Assembly: GCF_014200595.1 (NCBI RefSeq)
Contig: NZ_JACHCG010000001.1
Span: forward strand, 930,001-994,000
Origin: Pedobacter cryoconitis
Lineage (GTDB): Bacteria; Bacteroidota; Bacteroidia; Sphingobacteriales; Sphingobacteriaceae
Direction: 5' to 3'
Length of the DNA: 64,000 nucleotides
The notes beneath the pieces are model-generated. The model was not told the origin of the DNA. It made no database searches and saw nothing but the letters and a program-made list of their open reading frames with translations. Positions 16,642 through 25,880 of this stretch are shown piece after piece. Made by a program: the position numbers and the translations under genes. Within the stretch, counting starts at the first letter, position 1; every line of letters starts with the position of its first letter.

Positions 16642-16731
16642 CATTTTTTCCCCTTTGCACCAAGGCTAAATCTGGTGCTTTAACCCTGAAATTTAAGATA
16701 GAGAATTAAAATAGCGCGGCCACTAAAATAA

Positions 16732-17559
16732 TTAAGGCTTCTCTGGTTCTTTTAATTCTTTCCCGCATCTGGAGCAAAATCTTGCATTTGCCGGATAAAC
16801 CGGCGCATAACATACCGGGCATTTTTCCTTGGCTTCATCTGTAGCCCTTGCCATTTCTACAGATACGATACCGGTAGGTACTGCAATAATGCCATAACCG
16901 ATAATCATCAGGATACTTGCCAGAAGCTGGCCTAAAGGGCTTTGCGGTGAGATGTCTCCATAGCCAACGGTGGTAATCGTAACTATTGCCCAGTAAATAG
17001 AAACGGGGATGCTGGTGAAACCACTTGCGTCCCCTTCAATAATATACATAAGTGTACCAATAATGGTTACCAGTGTAACGACGCTTGCCAGGAATACGGT
17101 GATTTTATATAAACTATTTTTAAGCGCGTTTCTCAATATATTTCCTTCACTGGTGAAACGGCTCAGCTTTAAAATCCGAAAAACTCTAAGTAATCTGAAC
17201 GCACGAATAACAACAAGATAATGTGCTCCTGCCAGAAACAAGCTCAGATAAGTCGGCAGAAAAGCGATAATGTCTATGAGTCCATAAAAGCTGAAGATAT
17301 ACCTGGATGGCTTATCACTGCTATAAATCCGGAGCGCATATTCCAGTGTAAAAAATATCGTGAAAATCCACTCTACAATGCGGATATAAAGCAGATAATG
17401 TGCTCTGAAACTAGCTACGCTTTCCAGAAAAACAGACAGAATGCTTAACAGAATTACCCATAGTAAAATCAAATCAAATAATTTACCTGCTTTGGTGTCT
17501 GATTCGAAAATTATGGTATGAAGCTTCTTTCTGAGTATGTCGTTATTTCTGGTAGCCAT
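16732..17559 (-). CDS. Voltage-gated potassium channel with C-terminal zinc ribbon
   Basis: 275 residues from the ATG at 17559. Six transmembrane helices are apparent; S4 carries Arg at every third position (R119, R122, R125, R128), and the selectivity filter TTVGYGD is at 196-202 before S6. It should form a tetrameric K+ channel in the inner membrane. The C-terminal tail holds CPVCY and CSRCG, a double CxxC zinc ribbon, instead of the RCK or cyclic-nucleotide domains common in bacteria. Kv-like channels with a short zinc ribbon occur in other bacteria, but the role of the ribbon is not known to me. Confidence 0.88.
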   Translation of the reverse strand: MATRNNDILRKKLHTIIFESDTKAGKLFDLILLWVILLSILSVFLESVASFRAHYLLYIRIVEWIFTIFFTLEYALRIYSSDKPSRYIFSFYGLIDIIAFLPTYLSLFLAGAHYLVVIRAFRLLRVFRILKLSRFTSEGNILRNALKNSLYKITVFLASVVTLVTIIGTLMYIIEGDASGFTSIPVSIYWAIVTITTVGYGDISPQSPLGQLLASILMIIGYGIIAVPTGIVSVEMARATDEAKEKCPVCYAPVYPANARFCSRCGKELKEPEKP

Positions 17560-17611
17560 ATCTGTCTGCAAGGTTAATCTAATTCTGCGCTTTACAGAAA
17601 TTAATTTTGTG

Positions 17612-18064
17612 CTATTTGAGTTTCAGTTCGTAAATCCTGGACTCTTCCTCCCAGGGATGATACCCCATTCCTATGTATTGATAACCGTATTTTTCATATA
17701 ATCCGATATGATCAGTACATAAGTATAAATTATCAAATCCTGCCTCAATAGTATCCTGTTTTGCTTTGTCTAGCAACAATTTGCTATAGGCTTTTCCTCT
17801 GTGTTTTTCGTCAACGTATAAAGCACATATCCAGGGGTATAAATCCATTCTGCTGATAAAGTCATTGGGTACCAATCCTGCACAGCCAATTATTTGATTG
17901 TCTTTTTCCAGCAGATACCATTGAGGGAATGACCCTTTTGCATTTATGCAATTTGTTAAACAATCTTCATAAATAATTGGCTCTACTTCAGACCAGCAGG
18001 TTTGAAGGTATTGAATTGCTTGCTTTAGATATTCAGGGTGTTCTCTTACGGATATAAGTTTCAT
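17612..18064 (-). CDS. GNAT-family N-acetyltransferase
   Basis: 150 residues with the GNAT core: beta4 ICALYVDEKHRGKAYSKLLLDKAK carries the acetyl-CoA pyrophosphate-binding motif (here HRGKAYS for R/QxxGxG/A), and the C-terminal YEKYGYQYIGMG strand-turn is typical. It transfers an acetyl group from acetyl-CoA to an unknown amine. It lies 52 nt upstream of the channel gene on the same strand, possibly in one transcript, without an obvious functional link. Confidence 0.85.
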   Translation of the reverse strand: MKLISVREHPEYLKQAIQYLQTCWSEVEPIIYEDCLTNCINAKGSFPQWYLLEKDNQIIGCAGLVPNDFISRMDLYPWICALYVDEKHRGKAYSKLLLDKAKQDTIEAGFDNLYLCTDHIGLYEKYGYQYIGMGYHPWEEESRIYELKLK

Positions 18065-18123
18065 AATCAGACAGTTTTCGGTCTCGTATATTTTTAAATA
18101 AGAATCCTTTAAATTACGTATTT

Positions 18124-20850
18124 CTAAAGTCTTTTAAGCGCCTCTTCGTTACCCGCTTTTTTCTCTGGTGAATTCATCTTGTTTTTACCGAATTTATAGG
18201 TGAAACCTACGCTGATCCTCCGGCTATCATTATTGACAATCTGCTGAGCACGATATTGACCAAAGTCGGTATCCTGATGGAAGTCATTTCTTTTGAAAAT
18301 AATCTCATTTCCGCTCAGTCTGACCTGGCCTTTCCCAGAAAAGATATCTAACAAGAAAGAAGCATCTATGTTTTTATAACCGCTGTATTTAGTTAATCCC
18401 TGGCTATAACGCGTCCAGTAATAGGCATCTACTTGTAATTTAAGGGTTTTTGATAACTGGAATATATGAGAAGATTTAAAATCTGAATGGAAGGCACTAA
18501 GTTCATAAGGATTACCTAATACCTGGCCGCGGGCTTTGGTATAGCCTATAGGTGTCCCGCTATTTTGAGTTTCCCACCAGCTGTTAAAGCGCAGCGGGTA
18601 TAAAAGAAAAAATGATAAGTCTGAAGAGTTGTTCAGGTTCTGGCGGGAGAAAAAGGTGACTTTTGTGGTATAATCCTGACTAGAAGGAAGCAATACAATC
18701 AAACCACTTGCAGCAGTATAACTTAATGATAAATTTAGTTTATGAATATTACTGGTTATGGTATAGATGTTATCATATTCAGGTTTAAGCGTAGAATTAC
18801 CATGCTCAACAGTATATTTATTGATGAAGACTGTGTAAGGAACAAGATCATAATAAGCTGCTCTGGAAATAGTTCTTTTAAAAGAGAAAGCAAGATTATT
18901 GTGTTCGTTGAAATTATGCTGATATAAAAAGGAAGGAAAAGCGTTGAAATAATTTTGATCGAAAACCCCTTTAAATGCGACTTTGGTATTTTCAGTCCGG
19001 ACACCCATTTGTAATTTATCATTTTTCCAATCCTTGCTCAGAATAAGATAAGCTCCGGCTATAGCCTCAGTTAATTTACTCTGATTGGAATAAGCCGGAT
19101 CAGATACAAACTGATTATCCTTCTCGATTTCATAAGCAACACTACTTTTTGAATCTGTCCTTTGATACTTGATACCAGTCTCCAATGTCCACTGTTGTTT
19201 AAGCGTATGTCTGTAATCAAGTTGTGCATTATAAATATTAATCTCAGAAATGTTAACTGTTTGATAAACAGGAGGGTTTTTGATAGTCTCACCCAGGGCA
19301 TTTAACAATACCGAAGGAAAAGATTGAAACATGTTGCGCCTGAAAGGAGTCAGTGTAGCCAGTACAGTCAATTCATTTTTTCCTGAATCAGCCAGTAAAT
19401 GGTAATTCAGGTTATAAGTATAAAATGATGCTTTCTGATCAAAAGTAGCATTAGTATATAATGTAGAATCGATTGCTGCACCCTGTTTTCCGAATTGATT
19501 AACCGTTCCCCATGGGCCACCGAACTTCATTGGGTTACCATTGATCAGTACTCCGATTGTCTGATCCTTAGTTAACTCCAGGTCAGCCCCTAGCTGGAAA
19601 TTAAAAACTTTATTGTTCGAAAGCCTTCTCCAGTTATCCGTCAGTAAATCAGGATCTTTCGGATCGCCCAGAACCCGGTTCGAATTAACTGAAAATAGAT
19701 AATCACTTCTGTTTATCCCGGCAGTTCCATAAAGTGTCAGCGCTTTGTGTTTGTAGCTTATTGTACCATTCAGTTCAGATCTGCCATAACTACCCATAGA
19801 ACCATCAGCTCTCACGCTGGCCGTTATTCCATCAGTCGTACTCTTTTTCGTGGTAATATTAATTACAGCACCATAACTAGCATCATATTTTGAGGATGGC
19901 TGAGTGATCAATTCCACTTTTGAAATATTCCCCGAAGGCAACGTCTCCAGAATATTTTGCAAAATAGCATCCGGTACCGGCTTGTTATCAATTAATATCA
20001 TTGTCTTCTTTCCCTGAAGCGTTACACTATTATCAGCAGAAACCTTAACGAAAGGAGCAGATTTTAATAGCTGCAATGAATTCCCGATTGCCATTGGACT
20101 GTTCTCTACATTCAGGATAAAACGATCGCTCCTGGTTTCTACAGAAGGGCGGCTGGCCATGATCTTCACTTCATGTAAAGTCTCAGATAAAGCCTTTAAC
20201 TTAATTGGCTCCACAATAAGCCCTTCCTGAGTATTCAAACTCAATAAAGATGTTGTAAAATACGCATAACCAATAGCAATTACTTTAATCTTGTAATCCC
20301 CCGGTTTAATCCCTGGGAATACAAACCTCCCTGTGGAATCACTTAGTGCATTGAGCACAAATGACGAATCAGCTGCCCTTCTCAAAGTCAGGGTTACATA
20401 TTCCAGCGGCTTTTGTAGCTCGTCTATTACCCGGCCAGTTATCTGACTGGTAACCAGGCTATCTGTTAATGATTGATTTGAAACCGTAGTGTGATTACTG
20501 TTCTTTAAACCAGAAGATTTTTGGGGTTTGTCCAGCGGATAAACAGAATAATTTTTATCATCAATCTTATACCAGCCTAAATTCAAAGGCGTTAATAACC
20601 CGCTTAAAACCTCACCGATTTTCTTCCCTTTAAATTCGGCAGTATTAAAAGCCACTTTCTTCTGGCTAATGGTTTCCTGCTCATATAAGAAATTCACCTT
20701 ATATAAAACACTTAAATTCTTCAATGCCTCCGTTAAAAGTATTGTATTCCGGACAGGAGGGGACTGCGTTAATGATTCTTTTCTAAAACCATAACTCAAA
20801 GAGCAGTGGCAAAATAATAACAGGCTCAGGCAAAAGTAAATTCTTTTCAT
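18124..20850 (-). CDS. TonB-linked outer-membrane receptor with STN domain
   Basis: 908 residues. After a signal peptide come an STN domain (about 35-115; ALKNLSVLYKVNFLYEQETI), a carboxypeptidase-D-like regulatory domain (about 135-215; ITGRVIDELQKPLEYVTL), a plug with ILIDNKPVPDAILQNILETL, and a large beta-barrel of the outer-membrane family common in Bacteroidota, ending GFTYKFGKNKMNSPEKK. STN domains usually talk to a FecR anti-sigma factor, but no sigma/FecR pair and no SusD are adjacent. The substrate is unknown; siderophore or peptide uptake are the usual roles. The C-terminal tail past the last strand is unusually long and charged. Confidence 0.85.
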   Translation of the reverse strand: MKRIYFCLSLLLFCHCSLSYGFRKESLTQSPPVRNTILLTEALKNLSVLYKVNFLYEQETISQKKVAFNTAEFKGKKIGEVLSGLLTPLNLGWYKIDDKNYSVYPLDKPQKSSGLKNSNHTTVSNQSLTDSLVTSQITGRVIDELQKPLEYVTLTLRRAADSSFVLNALSDSTGRFVFPGIKPGDYKIKVIAIGYAYFTTSLLSLNTQEGLIVEPIKLKALSETLHEVKIMASRPSVETRSDRFILNVENSPMAIGNSLQLLKSAPFVKVSADNSVTLQGKKTMILIDNKPVPDAILQNILETLPSGNISKVELITQPSSKYDASYGAVINITTKKSTTDGITASVRADGSMGSYGRSELNGTISYKHKALTLYGTAGINRSDYLFSVNSNRVLGDPKDPDLLTDNWRRLSNNKVFNFQLGADLELTKDQTIGVLINGNPMKFGGPWGTVNQFGKQGAAIDSTLYTNATFDQKASFYTYNLNYHLLADSGKNELTVLATLTPFRRNMFQSFPSVLLNALGETIKNPPVYQTVNISEINIYNAQLDYRHTLKQQWTLETGIKYQRTDSKSSVAYEIEKDNQFVSDPAYSNQSKLTEAIAGAYLILSKDWKNDKLQMGVRTENTKVAFKGVFDQNYFNAFPSFLYQHNFNEHNNLAFSFKRTISRAAYYDLVPYTVFINKYTVEHGNSTLKPEYDNIYTITSNIHKLNLSLSYTAASGLIVLLPSSQDYTTKVTFFSRQNLNNSSDLSFFLLYPLRFNSWWETQNSGTPIGYTKARGQVLGNPYELSAFHSDFKSSHIFQLSKTLKLQVDAYYWTRYSQGLTKYSGYKNIDASFLLDIFSGKGQVRLSGNEIIFKRNDFHQDTDFGQYRAQQIVNNDSRRISVGFTYKFGKNKMNSPEKKAGNEEALKRL

Positions 20851-21047
20851 AATGTTGTTTTCGAGCCTATTAGCCGCAAACTATTTCTTTTACCCCATTA
20901 CAAAAATATATTTTAATCAATAGTTGTTAATTAGCTGTAATTCAGTTGAATAAAATCGTTCTGATTTCATCTGATAAGTTATCCAATAACTCCAGCTAAC
21001 CACCAACCAACACCTTATGGAATGCAGATCTGCTAATTGTACAATAG

Positions 21048-21120
21048 AAAAAGGCGCTGCATATTCCAGACATTGTTCATTCTTCATGAACGTCGACTGG
21101 AATATGCAGCGCCTTTTTTT
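21048..21120 (-). terminator. Long structured 3' hairpin with conserved core (copy 3)
   Basis: Read on the minus strand it follows the SRPBCC gene by 25 nt. Outer arms of about 22 bp (GGCGCTGCATATTCCAG flanked by A/T runs) enclose TCGAC, the inner hairpin GTTCATGAAGAATGAAC and AATGT. The core differs from copy 4 (25881) at one base only, while the outer arms are unrelated. The minus-strand orientation puts the conserved core in the same sense as the upstream gene. Confidence 0.8.
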
Positions 21121-21145
21121 ATTGCCGTTACAGTTCTAAATGGAA

Positions 21146-21529
21146 CTACTCTTCTTCAAAGAAATCCTGCAATCCCCCAATATAGTATTCATTCAAACCA
21201 GTTGTAAAATCTTCGTAATCCTCATCAGGAATATTCGTCTGTACAAACTCCAGAGAAGTCCCTTTTTTATCCGCATGGAACTTAATCGTCACAATTGAAG
21301 GCTCATTCTCTTCACCAAAGTACCACTGCTGTACAATTTTTTTACCATAGTCGAACTCCAGGTTCTTTCCAATGATATCCCCTTCCCATAAAGAGAACTC
21401 TGTATCCGGCTGATCCGTGAACTCAACTTCAGCACCAGTCCATAACTGTATACTTTGTGCTTTGGTCATTGCCAGATAAACCTCTTCAGGCGGAGCAGGA
21501 AGATAGTAGTATTTTTTAAAAGTCTTCAT
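21146..21529 (-). CDS. SRPBCC (AHSA1/START-like) domain protein
   Basis: 127 residues from the ATG at 21529; the longer frame starts only at TTG. The pattern PAPPEEVYLAMTKAQSIQLWTGAEVEF, then FSLWEGDIIGKNLEF and VTIKFHADKKGTSLEFVQTNIP, is that of AHSA1-type SRPBCC proteins, which bind hydrophobic ligands or act as small chaperone partners. The C-terminus is very acidic (QDFFEEE). It is 54 nt downstream of the glutaryl-CoA dehydrogenase gene on the same strand. The ligand is unknown. Confidence 0.82.
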   Translation of the reverse strand: MKTFKKYYYLPAPPEEVYLAMTKAQSIQLWTGAEVEFTDQPDTEFSLWEGDIIGKNLEFDYGKKIVQQWYFGEENEPSIVTIKFHADKKGTSLEFVQTNIPDEDYEDFTTGLNEYYIGGLQDFFEEE

Positions 21530-21583
21530 TCGTAATCTATTGTTTATTATATAACGGCCATGAAACAATCATGACCTCTTTTT

Positions 21584-22774
21584 TTATTTAAAAGCATTGA
21601 TGCCAGTTACATCCATTCCTGTAATCAGCAAATGAATATCGTGTGTGCCCTCATAAGTAACCACCGATTCCAGGTTCATCATATGGCGCATAATTGAATA
21701 CTCACCAGTAATTCCCATTCCACCCAGCATTTGTCTCGCATTTCTGGCTACGTCAAGCGCGATCTCAACACTGTTTCTTTTCGCCATTGAAATCTGTTCA
21801 GCCGTCGCCCTGTTTTCACTTTTTAATACACCCAGTCTCCAAACCAATAACTGACCTTTAGTGATCTCCGTAATCATTTCAGCAAGCTTTTTTTGCTGTA
21901 ACTGAAATCCCCCAATAGGCTTTCCGAACTGAACGCGCTCCTTAGCATAACGCAAAGCAGTATCATAACAATCCATTGCCGCACCCAAAGCTCCCCATGC
22001 AATACCATATCTCGCCTGATTTAAACAACCCAGCGGGCCTTTCAGACCAGAGATCTCCGGGAATATATTTTCCTTAGGAACTTTTACATTGTCAAATACC
22101 AGTTCACCAGTAGCCGAAGCACGAAGGCTCCATTTATTGTGTGTCTCAGGAGTTGAAAAGCCTTCCATTCCACGTTCAACAACCATTCCTCTGATTTTTC
22201 CAGCTTCATCCTTCGCCCAAACTACCGCAATATCAGCAAATGGAGCATTAGAGATCCACATTTTAGCACCATTTAACAAGTAATGATCACCTTTATCTTT
22301 GATATTAGTAACCATACCACCTGGATTTGATCCATGATCCGGCTCAGTTAAACCAAAACAACCCATCATTTGGCCCGTAGCTAACTTAGGCAGGTATTTA
22401 TGGCGCTGTTCCTCAGTGCCATATGCATAAATAGGATACATTACCAAAGAACCCTGTACAGAAGCGGTAGAACGAATACCCGAATCTCCACGCTCTAATT
22501 CCTGCATGATGATCCCATAAGCGGTATAATCGAGTCCTGCACCACCATATTCAACCGGAATAGTCGGGCCAAAAGCACCAATTTCACCCAGACCTTTAAT
22601 CAAATGCTTAGGGAATTCAGCTTTTTGTGCGTAATCTTCTATAACCGGACTGATTTCTTTCTTCACCCAGTCACGCACCGCTGACCTTATCAGTTTATGC
22701 TCTTCAGACAATAGTTCGTCTAACAGATAATAATCGGGTGCTTCATAAAGGTCTTTCTTTCCTGATTTGTTCAT
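21584..22774 (-). CDS. gcdH: Acyl-CoA dehydrogenase, glutaryl-CoA dehydrogenase type
   Basis: 396 residues. FAD- and substrate-binding motifs are present (CFGLTEPDHGSNPGGM and WISNAPFADIAVVWAK), the central LLGGMGITGEY-like motif reads MLGGMGITGEYSIMRHMMN, and the catalytic Glu lies in VVTYEGTHDIH. The C-terminal pattern and length match glutaryl-CoA dehydrogenases, which oxidatively decarboxylate glutaryl-CoA to crotonyl-CoA in lysine/tryptophan breakdown. Other short-chain acyl-CoA dehydrogenases are possible. Cytoplasmic tetramer. Confidence 0.85.
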   Translation of the reverse strand: MNKSGKKDLYEAPDYYLLDELLSEEHKLIRSAVRDWVKKEISPVIEDYAQKAEFPKHLIKGLGEIGAFGPTIPVEYGGAGLDYTAYGIIMQELERGDSGIRSTASVQGSLVMYPIYAYGTEEQRHKYLPKLATGQMMGCFGLTEPDHGSNPGGMVTNIKDKGDHYLLNGAKMWISNAPFADIAVVWAKDEAGKIRGMVVERGMEGFSTPETHNKWSLRASATGELVFDNVKVPKENIFPEISGLKGPLGCLNQARYGIAWGALGAAMDCYDTALRYAKERVQFGKPIGGFQLQQKKLAEMITEITKGQLLVWRLGVLKSENRATAEQISMAKRNSVEIALDVARNARQMLGGMGITGEYSIMRHMMNLESVVTYEGTHDIHLLITGMDVTGINAFK

Positions 22775-22916
22775 GGTTTACAAATATTTGGTTGAGCTGG
22801 CTTTGTACTTCGTATCATTATATAAATCTTTTCGTATTATTATATAACTATTATCCGAGCCTTGTTTTCAAAGGTAATAATTTCGTGTAATGGCTGGCTA
22901 AAACCAATCAAAAATT

Positions 22917-22924
22917 TAATTTTG
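22917..22924 (+). promoter_or_regulatory. Candidate -7 box upstream of folB
   Basis: TAATTTTG, an exact TAnnTTTG match, 20 nt before the folB start. No clear TTG at the -33 distance. Confidence 0.4.
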
Positions 22925-22943
22925 TTGCACAAATCAGATCATT

Positions 22944-23312
22944 ATGTATTTACAAACTGTTGCTTTAAATGATGTCAAATGTTTTGCGCTGCACGGATAC
23001 TATCCTGAAGAGCAACTTACAGGAACTGAGTTTCTGGTGAGCGTTGAAGTTACTTTTATCCCTTCGGGCGATACAGAAGACTTGCAGCGGACCGTTAATT
23101 ATGAAGTGTTGAATACAATTATTCTGGAAGAGATGAGGAATACTAAAAAGATGCTTGAATCTGTGGTTAAACTTATTTTGGACAGAACGATTTCTTCTTT
23201 TCCTTTTATTTTGACTGCTGTTGCCGGAATAAAAAAAATGCATCCGCCTATGCCGGGAGAAATTGATCATTCTTTTGTTCAATTATCTTATACCTCGGAA
23301 AAGAAACACTAA
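22944..23312 (+). CDS. folB: Dihydroneopterin aldolase
   Basis: 122 residues, the normal size for FolB. Family features are visible: VALNDVKCFALHGYYPEEQ with the HGxxxEE active-site segment, FLVSVEVTF, TVNYEVLNTII (the DTVNY-like motif) and a C-terminal KMHPPMPGEIDHSFVQLSY matching the KxxPP substrate-binding stretch. It converts 7,8-dihydroneopterin to 6-hydroxymethyl-dihydropterin in folate synthesis. The GlcD-type gene follows after 21 nt, probably in one operon. Confidence 0.9.
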   Translation: MYLQTVALNDVKCFALHGYYPEEQLTGTEFLVSVEVTFIPSGDTEDLQRTVNYEVLNTIILEEMRNTKKMLESVVKLILDRTISSFPFILTAVAGIKKMHPPMPGEIDHSFVQLSYTSEKKH

Positions 23313-23333
23313 AATAGAATTATTAAAATATAT

Positions 23334-24743
23334 ATGTCTGCAATTCCAGGTTATACAAAGATAGATTCGGGGTTTTTGGCCCGGTTAGTCACCATTTTGG
23401 GTGCGGAAAATGTGTTTACTGATGATGTTTCTTTGATGGATTATAGCCACGATGAGACGGAAGATCTTCATTATGCACCAGAAGTAGTCGTAAAACCCGT
23501 TGATACTGCTGCCGTTTCTGCTTTATTAAAGTTATGCAATGAAAACCATGTTCCAGTTACGCCAAGAGGTGGTGGAACTGGTCTAAGTGGTGGAGCTCTG
23601 CCTGTTTATGGTGGTGTATTGTTATCTATGGAACGCTTCAAAGCTATTATTTCCATTGATACTGAAAATTTGCAGGCGACGGTTGAACCTGGAGTAATTA
23701 CCGAAGAGTTTATGAATGCAGTGGCGGAACGGGGGTTATTATATCCGGTTGATCCGTCCAGCAAGGGATCTTGTTTTATTGGCGGGAATGTAGCCCATGG
23801 CTCTGGTGGGCCAAGAGTTGTGAAATACGGGACAATAAGAGAATATATATTAAATCTGGAAATTGTTTTGCCAACCGGCGAAGTGATCTGGACTGGTGCG
23901 AATACGCTGAAATATGCTTCTGGTTATAACCTGACGCAGTTGATGATTGGTTCTGAAGGGACTTTAGGGGTGGTGACTAAAATTGTAACTAAACTAATTC
24001 CCAAAGTACAGAACAGTGTATTAATGTTAGGTTCTTTTGCTGAGAATGAACAAGCTTGTGCTGCGGTTTCTGCGATTTTCAGGGCTGGTATCACTCCATC
24101 TGCTTTAGAGTTTATGGAGCGCAGAGGGGTAGAGTGGGTTGTTCAGTATGATGATATTAAATTTGATATTAAGGATGGGGTAAATGCTTATCTGATGATA
24201 GAATTTGATGGGGATGATCTGGATACCATATTTAAAGATTGTGAAAAGGTTAATTCAGTGCTGGAAGAGTTCGGTTGTACGGAAGTTCTTTTTGCGGATA
24301 CGGCTGGACAAAAGGAAGAGTTGTGGCGTATGCGCAGAACTATGGCCGAATCAGTGAAGTCTAATTCTGTTTATAAAGAAGAAGATACGGTTGTGCCAAG
24401 AGCAGCACTTCCGAAATTAATTAACGGGATTAAAGAGATTGGTTCCAGGTATGGTTTTGAAAGTGTGTGTTATGGTCACGCTGGTGATGGTAATTTACAT
24501 ATCAATATTATCAAAGCAGGTATGAGTGATGAGGACTGGAAAAACAAGCTGAAGGATGGTATTGTGGAGCTGTTTCAGTTAACTGCCAGCTTAGGAGGGA
24601 CGATTTCTGGTGAGCATGGTATCGGACTTGTCCAAAAAGAGTTTATGTCTATTAAATATAGTGAGATCAATCTTAATTTAATGAGAGGTATTAAACAGGT
24701 TTTTGATCCGAACGGGATATTGAATCCTGGAAAGATATTTTAG
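23334..24743 (+). CDS. FAD-linked oxidase, GlcD/D-lactate dehydrogenase type
   Basis: 469 residues. The N-terminal FAD-binding PCMH domain shows VTPRGGGTGLSGGALP, the pyrophosphate loop, and GGNVAHGSGG; the C-terminal FAD-oxidase domain has CYGHAGDGNLHINI and GTISGEHGIGLVQK, whose His residues bind substrate and metal. Family members oxidise glycolate, D-lactate or D-2-hydroxyglutarate. No GlcE or GlcF genes are adjacent, so it may act alone. It ends before a hairpin shared with the convergent thioesterase gene. Confidence 0.88.
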   Translation: MSAIPGYTKIDSGFLARLVTILGAENVFTDDVSLMDYSHDETEDLHYAPEVVVKPVDTAAVSALLKLCNENHVPVTPRGGGTGLSGGALPVYGGVLLSMERFKAIISIDTENLQATVEPGVITEEFMNAVAERGLLYPVDPSSKGSCFIGGNVAHGSGGPRVVKYGTIREYILNLEIVLPTGEVIWTGANTLKYASGYNLTQLMIGSEGTLGVVTKIVTKLIPKVQNSVLMLGSFAENEQACAAVSAIFRAGITPSALEFMERRGVEWVVQYDDIKFDIKDGVNAYLMIEFDGDDLDTIFKDCEKVNSVLEEFGCTEVLFADTAGQKEELWRMRRTMAESVKSNSVYKEEDTVVPRAALPKLINGIKEIGSRYGFESVCYGHAGDGNLHINIIKAGMSDEDWKNKLKDGIVELFQLTASLGGTISGEHGIGLVQKEFMSIKYSEINLNLMRGIKQVFDPNGILNPGKIF

Positions 24744-24755
24744 TTGGAATTCTCG

Positions 24756-24801
24756 CGTTAAACAAGGATGATTTTGCTTTATAAGCTGTCCTTGTTTAAC
24801 G
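24756..24801. terminator. Hairpin between convergent GlcD-type and thioesterase genes
   Basis: CGTTAAACAAGGA (24756-24768) is exactly complementary to TCCTTGTTTAACG (24789-24801), with a 20-nt loop. There is no strong T run directly after it, so it may protect 3' ends rather than terminate alone. Confidence 0.65.
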
Positions 24802-24824
24802 ATTCTACTTTTTCATGGTTCGTC

Positions 24825-25307
24825 TTATAGTTGTTCGAAGGCGACCATTTTTGCTTTTTCACTTTCAGGAATAGGAATTGCTTTTTTACTGGTGTGTGAA
24901 AAGGAGACGCAAATGGTTTTTCCTTTGGTACAAATTTCTTCTTTACCATTTATGTGTTTAACGATCGTATAATCAAGATCGAAACTGCTGTTTCCAATTC
25001 TGGAAGTACGCACGTATATACTTACTTTGTCTTCTATTAATATTGGGCTGATGTAGTCCATAGAAGCCTGTGCGATCACTATGCCTGTTTCTCTCCAGTT
25101 CCAGGATATAGCACTGTTCCAGTATTTTGTGCGCGCAATTTCAAGATAGGTAAAGTAGACTGCGTTATTCACATGGCCTAACATGTCGAAGTCTGCAAAA
25201 CGGGTTTCGATTTGGGTTTTATACTTAAAACTGTCTAAAGTTCCCAGTGTTGCTGACTTTTTGTCTGTCTGTTTTGTTTTTGTGCGCCAAAATGTCTTAA
25301 ATATCAT
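24825..25307 (-). CDS. Hotdog-fold acyl-CoA thioesterase (4HBT family)
   Basis: 160 residues. The hotdog motif YKTQIETRFADFDMLGHVNNAVYFTYLEIAR carries the DxxGHVNNxxY signature with the catalytic Asp, followed by the helix and the strand DYISPILIEDKVSIYVRTSRIGNSSFDLDY. Such enzymes hydrolyse acyl-CoA or acyl-ACP thioesters in the cytoplasm. A positively charged 25-residue N-terminal extension (KTFWRTKTKQTDKKSATL) precedes the domain and is not part of the usual fold. Chain-length preference is unknown. Confidence 0.85.
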   Translation of the reverse strand: MIFKTFWRTKTKQTDKKSATLGTLDSFKYKTQIETRFADFDMLGHVNNAVYFTYLEIARTKYWNSAISWNWRETGIVIAQASMDYISPILIEDKVSIYVRTSRIGNSSFDLDYTIVKHINGKEEICTKGKTICVSFSHTSKKAIPIPESEKAKMVAFEQL

Positions 25308-25383
25308 AGATTATTGGGTTGGTATGAGAGTTGAATAGGTCGTTGTATAATTTAAAAATAAAAAATTAAAGGAGATTATAGCT

Positions 25384-25818
25384 ATGACATTAGTAAATTT
25401 TAACAATCGTACAAGAAGCCACGCACCTTACTTTAACAATGTTTTTGACTCTTTGTTCAGTGAAGCGCTAAATAAAAATTATACAATTAATAAAGTTCCC
25501 GGCGTAAATATTTTAGAATCGGAAACTGAATATACGATCGAATTGGCAGCACCTGGTTTAGAGAAAAGTGATTTTCAAATCAACTTGAAAAAAGATACGC
25601 TTTCTGTCTGGGCAGAGAAAAAAGTTGCTGATAGTGAAGTGAAAAAAAATTACAGCAGAAAAGAGTTTGATTATTTGTCTTTTGCAAGGTCGTTTACGTT
25701 ACCTGAAAGTGTGGATGCGGAAAAGATTTCTGCTGAGTATGTGAATGGGATATTGACTATTGCAATTGGTAAAAAGGTTGAGGTGAAGGAAGAAAATAAA
25801 GAGATTAAAGTTTTATAA
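25384..25818 (+). CDS. Small heat-shock protein Hsp20
   Basis: 144 residues with an alpha-crystallin domain (about 40-135): PGVNILESETEYTIELAAPGLEKSDFQINLKKDTLSVWAEKK, the FDYLSFARSFTLPESVDAEKISAEYVNGILTIAI stretch and its A-x-x-x-N-G-I/V-L motif, and a C-terminal basic/acidic tail. It binds unfolding proteins without ATP in large oligomers. GGAG lies 10 nt before the ATG, an unusually strong Shine-Dalgarno for this group, consistent with high expression on stress. A compact terminator follows. Confidence 0.92.
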   Translation: MTLVNFNNRTRSHAPYFNNVFDSLFSEALNKNYTINKVPGVNILESETEYTIELAAPGLEKSDFQINLKKDTLSVWAEKKVADSEVKKNYSRKEFDYLSFARSFTLPESVDAEKISAEYVNGILTIAIGKKVEVKEENKEIKVL

Positions 25819-25848
25819 TTTTTGGTTTTTAAAGGTTGGTTTAAAAGG

Positions 25849-25877
25849 GGGATATCGAAAGATATCCCTCTTTTTTT
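25849..25877 (+). terminator. Intrinsic terminator of the Hsp20 gene
   Basis: GGGATATC and GATATCCC are separated by a GAAA tetraloop and followed by CTC and a T7 run. Confidence 0.85.
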
Positions 25878-25880
25878 GAG

